DNA of 10,279 nt from JBEIUO01 sp964549785 (lineage in GTDB: Bacteria > Planctomycetota > Phycisphaerae > Phycisphaerales > UBA1924). Where the stretch lies: the NCBI GenBank assembly GCA_964549785.1, contig CAZJXA010000117.1, positions 1-10,279 on the forward strand, read 5' to 3'. The translations under genes were made by a program, and so were the position numbers. The notes beneath the pieces are model-generated. The model had not been told where the DNA came from. It saw only the letters and a list, made by a program, of their open reading frames with translations, and did no database searches. This document shows positions 7,260-10,279 of the stretch, one piece after another. Positions within the stretch are counted from its first letter, which is position 1; every line of letters begins with the position of its first letter.

Positions 7260-7802
7260 TCAGGCTTCGACCAGTCGTTTCAGTATTTCTTCGTACATAA
7301 TGGTCTGAATCGCCACGCCCGAGGGGCTGGCCCAGTCGGTCGCGAGTTCCGCCATGATCTGGTTGGTCGAGGAGATTGTCACGCCGTGGGCCTCCATGCG
7401 TCGAAGGGAAACCTCATCCGCGGCTTTGGTCGGCGAGCCCCCGGCATCGCACACCACCTGCACCTCGAAGCCGTCTTCGACCGCGCTGATGGCGGGATAG
7501 ACGATGCACACATCGTTGGTGAGACCGGCCATGATGAGCTTCTTTCGCCCGGTGGCCAGCACCGCGTTCTTGAACGGTTCGTACGTCCAACTGTCGACGA
7601 CGCCCGGCCGCTTGATCCGCGCTGCGTGTGCCTGCGGCGCGATCGTCAGCAGATCCTGGAACAGCGGGCCTTGGAAGCGTTCTTCCTGGCTCGTGGTCAA
7701 CACCAGCGGCATCTTTGACTGGACCGCCGTTCGGGCGAGCGCTCGGGTGTTGCGGAGGAGTTCGTCGTAGGGCGTGCTGATGGCCAGTTTGACCGTGCCG
7801 CC
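7260..7802 (-). pseudogene. 5'-truncated isochorismatase-family hydrolase
   Basis: This is a cysteine-hydrolase fold protein of the isochorismatase/YcaC type. Similarity is continuous from about GTVKLAISTPYDELLRNT (near 7800) to the stop at 7260-7262. The conserved lysine is in RIKRPG and the catalytic cysteine in GLTNDVCIVYPA, with TGRKKLIMAG just before it. The N-terminal strand ending in the catalytic aspartate (usually like LLIDHQ) should come right before GTVKL but is absent. The frame upstream reads unrelated Arg/Cys-rich sequence to a TGA at 7908-7910. No ATG, GTG or TTG occurs in frame between that stop and the internal ATG at 7710-7712, which would lack a further 30 or so residues. 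A protein made from 7712 (150 residues) would have lysine and cysteine but no aspartate. The neighbouring amidohydrolase fragment is also broken. I call it a pseudogene. Confidence 0.7.
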
Positions 7803-7943
7803 GCGGACGCGGTCGCACGTCCGACCGCAGAAGCCCGATAATCGGTCTACGAACTCTCGGGAGAAAGCTGTCGGGGTAGAACGCCGATATGCGCCATACT
7901 CGGGCCATCAGCTCGACACCGCTGCTGTGACATTGGGAGAGCC

Positions 7944-9020
7944 ATGGTCGAACCACATTTGAGTCCGGACGAGCCACTCCGCCTGAACGCCCTCCGTGAA
8001 ACCGGCCATCTGGACACGCCGATCGAGGCGAGGTTCGAGCGCGTGACACGGCTGGCGCGACGGGTGCTCCGGACGCCGATCGCCGCCATTTCTCTGATTG
8101 ATGCCGACCGTCAGTGGTTCAAGTCCATCGGCGGGCTGGACGTCTCAGAGACTTCTCGTGCCGTTTCATTCTGTGGTCACACGATTCTGCAGGAAGAAGT
8201 CCTGGTCGTACCCGATGCCCGGAGTGATCCTCGATTCTCCGATAACCCCTTTGTGACCGGGTCACCCCACATCGTGTTTTACGCGGGCTGCCCGATCCGA
8301 ACCATTGATGGTCACAAGATCGGGTCGCTCTGCGTCATCGACCGGGCCCCCCGCGCCATGTCCCATGAAGACTTGCAGATCCTCCGCGACCTCGCGGCGG
8401 TCGCCGAGAGCGAACTCTGTAGGTCCATGCAGGAAGGCGCTCAGCGCGAAATGCTGGCTGAGGTTGACGCGATCGCTCGTCAGGCACAGGTTGATGGCCT
8501 CACACGAATCTGGAACCGGACGGCGGCATTCGAGTTAGTCTGTTCGGAACTGGCTCGGTCGCGTCGTTCGGGCACCGGCGCCGGCGTCATCATGGCTGAT
8601 CTTGATCACTTCAAGCAGATCAACGACACACACGGTCATGCCGCCGGTGACGAAGTGTTGCGCCAGGTCGCCAAGCGAATGCTCGGGGCCATCCGCGAGG
8701 CGGATGCCGTGGGCCGGTACGGGGGCGAGGAATTCATTGTGGCACTCGGCGCGTGCGACGGGCTCGCGGGCGCGAATCTTGTGGCCGAGCGGATCCGCCA
8801 GAGGATCGCGGAGGGCCCGTTTGTCACCGAGTTCGGAAACTTTCGCGTTACGGTCAGCCTAGGGGTCGCATTCTGCGAGTCGCCCTCGGAGGCAACCACG
8901 GGAGAATCGCTCGTGAGTGCGGCGGATCAGGCCCTGTACCGCGCCAAGCACGCCGGAAGAAACCGCGTTGAATCAACATTGACCGCAGCTGCGGATCGCA
9001 CGATCAGAACTGCGGCGTGA
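7944..9020 (+). CDS. GAF-GGDEF diguanylate cyclase
   Basis: The 358-residue cytosolic protein makes cyclic-di-GMP from two GTP. A GAF domain spans about 25-160, with the usual signatures ISLIDADRQWFKSIGGL (49-65), SFCGHTI (75-81) and a GSLCVID strand (127-133). A short helical linker (162-182) leads to the GGDEF domain (183-345). This has DGLTRIWNR (184-192), metal-binding D219/D221 in MADLDHFKQIND, and an intact GGEEF active site (260-264). An RxxD inhibitory site (R251-D254) lies five residues before GGEEF, so product inhibition is likely. No membrane helices are seen. The ATG at 7944 has GGGAG (7935-7939) four bases upstream, and the N terminus (SPDEPLRLNALRETG) matches family starts. The GAF ligand is unknown. 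The gene is divergent from the broken isochorismatase and HD-GYP genes; its upstream region overlaps the truncation point of the former. Confidence 0.93.
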   Translation: MVEPHLSPDEPLRLNALRETGHLDTPIEARFERVTRLARRVLRTPIAAISLIDADRQWFKSIGGLDVSETSRAVSFCGHTILQEEVLVVPDARSDPRFSDNPFVTGSPHIVFYAGCPIRTIDGHKIGSLCVIDRAPRAMSHEDLQILRDLAAVAESELCRSMQEGAQREMLAEVDAIARQAQVDGLTRIWNRTAAFELVCSELARSRRSGTGAGVIMADLDHFKQINDTHGHAAGDEVLRQVAKRMLGAIREADAVGRYGGEEFIVALGACDGLAGANLVAERIRQRIAEGPFVTEFGNFRVTVSLGVAFCESPSEATTGESLVSAADQALYRAKHAGRNRVESTLTAAADRTIRTAA

Positions 9021-9367
9021 ACGCTTCGCATCGGAGCCGAGAGCTCAAGCGTCGCCTGAAATACCGGGCGAAGGGACGTGATCGAACTCCACGGTAGAAT
9101 GCAAATGACCTCGGCACCGGCCGAGGCCATCAAGTCTGCAAGGTCGGAGAACACCAATAGACCTGTTCTGGAAGGCGTTTGGGTCTGGGAGTCGTGCCTT
9201 CGACGATTACTGAAGGGAAACGCCGTTCCGGGTGGCAGGATGGTGAACCCGCACGGGCGCAGGCGCGAACTGCCACGGCTGGGTCGTCGTCGATCGCCAT
9301 TGTGCCACCCAGCGAGGGGGCCCGTTTCACACTCCACCGGTCGGAGCGGTGTCTTGGGCAGCGGTGC
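9021..9367. other. Convergent intergenic region, no gene seen
   Basis: These 347 bases lie between the 3' ends of the cyclase gene (+) and the lipoprotein gene (-). Open frames cross it on both strands, but none has a recognisable domain, a plausible ribosome binding site or similarity to a known family. The only structural element is a 7-bp hairpin at 9109-9126 (arms CCTCGGC and GCCGAGG, loop ACCG). It lacks a T-run and sits about 90 bases after the cyclase stop, so it is only a weak terminator candidate. The length is generous for a convergent spacer, so it may hold decayed sequence. Confidence 0.5.
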
Positions 9368-9904
9368 TCAGGTTTTGAGGTCAAAGCTCCCGACCACCTT
9401 GCCGCCCTTGTCGTCCTCGATCTCCACCCACAACTTGCTGCCCGCGGGAATGATCCCGGGAATCTCGGCGTGCGTGTGCCAGCGGTCGGGGTCCTTGGGA
9501 TCCTCGACTTCGGCCTTGGCCTTCGCTGAGCCCTTCGCGTCCTCGGTGCCGATCCAGAACCGAACGCCGGTCACCTTCGCGGCAGAGCCAGCGGCGGGCG
9601 TTACGGTCACATCGATCGGCGCGTCTTTGCCGGCCACGATTTGGCCGTCATCACGCGTGGCCTTGGCGGTGAAGGACCCGATGGTCTGCTCGCCCAGCGC
9701 GATCACCGCTCCGCCGTGGCCGGGCTCCGACTTGTCGCCGGTGTGGCTGCCGTCGGGCGTGTGCGCGTGGTCGTCCTTCGTCGTGGATACTCCGGAAGGC
9801 GAGCCAGTGGCGGCCGGCTTCTTCTCTTCGCAGCCCGCAAGCGTGCCTAGGGCGGCGATGGGCGCAAGGGTGAACGCGGCAATCAGAATTGAGGTCGGTC
9901 GCAA
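9368..9904 (-). CDS. His-containing lipoprotein of a metal-efflux operon
   Basis: The 178-residue protein begins with a lipoprotein signal peptide (core ILIAAFTLAPIAAL, 6-19) and the lipobox TLAGC, with lipidated C25. A flexible linker follows with H46, H48, H54 and H63 (DDHAHTPDGSHTGD, then GHGG), a possible metal-binding patch. A beta-rich domain (about 66-178) ends with RWHTHAEIPG and SKLWVEIEDDKGGKVVGSFD. The start is TTG at 9904: a strong AAGGAG (complement of 9911-9916) lies six bases upstream. The frame stays open to an ATG at 9973, but that start would overlap the upstream stop and put a charged stretch before the signal. The gene follows the RND pump gene by 49 bp on the same strand, so they are probably co-transcribed. 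A role in handling periplasmic metal for the pump is inferred from context; I do not recognise the domain by name. Confidence 0.82.
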   Translation of the reverse strand: MRPTSILIAAFTLAPIAALGTLAGCEEKKPAATGSPSGVSTTKDDHAHTPDGSHTGDKSEPGHGGAVIALGEQTIGSFTAKATRDDGQIVAGKDAPIDVTVTPAAGSAAKVTGVRFWIGTEDAKGSAKAKAEVEDPKDPDRWHTHAEIPGIIPAGSKLWVEIEDDKGGKVVGSFDLKT

Positions 9905-9910
9905 AGGGAA

Positions 9911-9916
9911 CTCCTT
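9911..9916 (-). promoter_or_regulatory. Strong Shine-Dalgarno deciding the TTG start of the lipoprotein
   Basis: Read on the minus strand this is AAGGAG, preceded by a run of A. It lies six bases before TTG at 9904-9902. This is the best ribosome binding site in the window, and it places the start directly before the lipoprotein signal peptide. Confidence 0.75.
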
Positions 9917-9953
9917 TTTCAATCTAAAGGTGATAGAGGAACATCGCATCGGT

Positions 9954-10279
9954 TCAACGATCGCCCGGGCCATCGGTGGTGGTGCGGCGATTCAACGCCC
10001 GGGTCACACGCCCGAGCAACGAGGGTTTCAGAGATGTGGTATCGCCGGCCACCGGAGTGGTGCCTATGCGATGCACCAGCGCATAGCCCGCCGGAACAAC
10101 GAACAGGTTCAAGAACGTCGAGGTGAGCAGGCCACCGAGCACGACCACCGCCAACGGCGCGAGGAGTTCGCTCCCCGGCTTGCCCGACGCCAACGCGAGC
10201 GGGAGCAGGCCGAGCGCGGCGGACAGGGCGGTCATGAGGATCGGCACGAGCCGCTCCATCGAGCCTTGAACGATCGCCT
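9954..10279 (-). CDS. RND heavy-metal efflux pump (CzcA/CusA-like), C-terminal part
   Basis: The gene runs off the right edge; only the last 107 or so codons are in the window. They read AIVQGSMERLVPILMTALSA and onward, with two membrane helices: VPILMTALSAALGLLPLALA, then APLAVVVLGGLLTSTFLNLF followed by VVPAGYAL. This is the typical end of the last membrane block of RND inner-membrane transporters, which use the proton gradient to drive substrate from periplasm or cytosol through an outer-membrane channel. The wording (SGKPGSELLAPLA, TSTFLNLFVVPAGY) fits the heavy-metal-efflux class better than drug pumps. The metal cannot be inferred from this part. The tail after the last helix is about 45 residues, hydrophilic and basic. 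The first methionine visible (10259) is internal, not the start. Confidence 0.85.
   Translation of the reverse strand, partial: AIVQGSMERLVPILMTALSAALGLLPLALASGKPGSELLAPLAVVVLGGLLTSTFLNLFVVPAGYALVHRIGTTPVAGDTTSLKPSLLGRVTRALNRRTTTDGPGDR

Overview
The window is GC-rich chromosomal DNA with densely packed genes on both strands. Several traits suggest a member of the Planctomycetota, perhaps Phycisphaerae-like: TTG starts, a YacL-type PIN/TRAM membrane protein with a long Pro/Ala-rich tail, a BON-MscS fusion, and a His-containing lipoprotein beside a metal-efflux RND pump. This is inferred from protein style only. There is no rRNA or other phylogenetic marker here. I see no tRNA, rRNA, CRISPR array, insertion sequence, phage gene or integrase.

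Layout. (1) 121-1452 (+) is a YacL-like membrane PIN/TRAM protein and 1594-2100 (+) a RimJ/RimL-type GNAT acetyltransferase. (2) 2159-3544 (-) is a DUF2254 membrane protein. It lies head to head with 3880-5382 (+), an exported or membrane BON-MscS channel. A 335-bp divergent region between them holds a consensus -35 element and a short perfect palindrome. (3) 5631-7802 (-) is a damaged region. It holds a chimeric ORF in which the middle of a YtcJ-like amidohydrolase is joined in frame to a response regulator of the HD-GYP class, followed upstream by a 5'-truncated isochorismatase-family gene. (4) 7944-9020 (+) is an intact GAF-GGDEF diguanylate cyclase. (5) 9021-9367 has no credible gene. (6) 9368-10279 (-) is the distal end of a metal-efflux operon: the C-terminal end of an RND (CzcA/CusA-like) pump, then a His-containing lipoprotein.

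How the genes fit together. Two themes stand out. One is envelope stress and ion handling: the DUF2254 protein, the MscS channel, and the RND pump with its lipoprotein. The other is cyclic-di-GMP signalling. The cyclase keeps its GGEEF active site and an RxxD inhibitory site. The neighbouring HD-GYP protein has lost its start, the acidic pair of its receiver, and the histidine of its HD motif. The cyclase is therefore probably active while the adjacent phosphodiesterase-type gene is probably dead or re-purposed.

The most interesting signal is this cluster of gene breaks at about 6.6, 7.13 and 7.80 kb. It looks like a deletion scar, or possibly an assembly chimera if the source is a metagenome. 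I did not find a clearly new multi-gene system.
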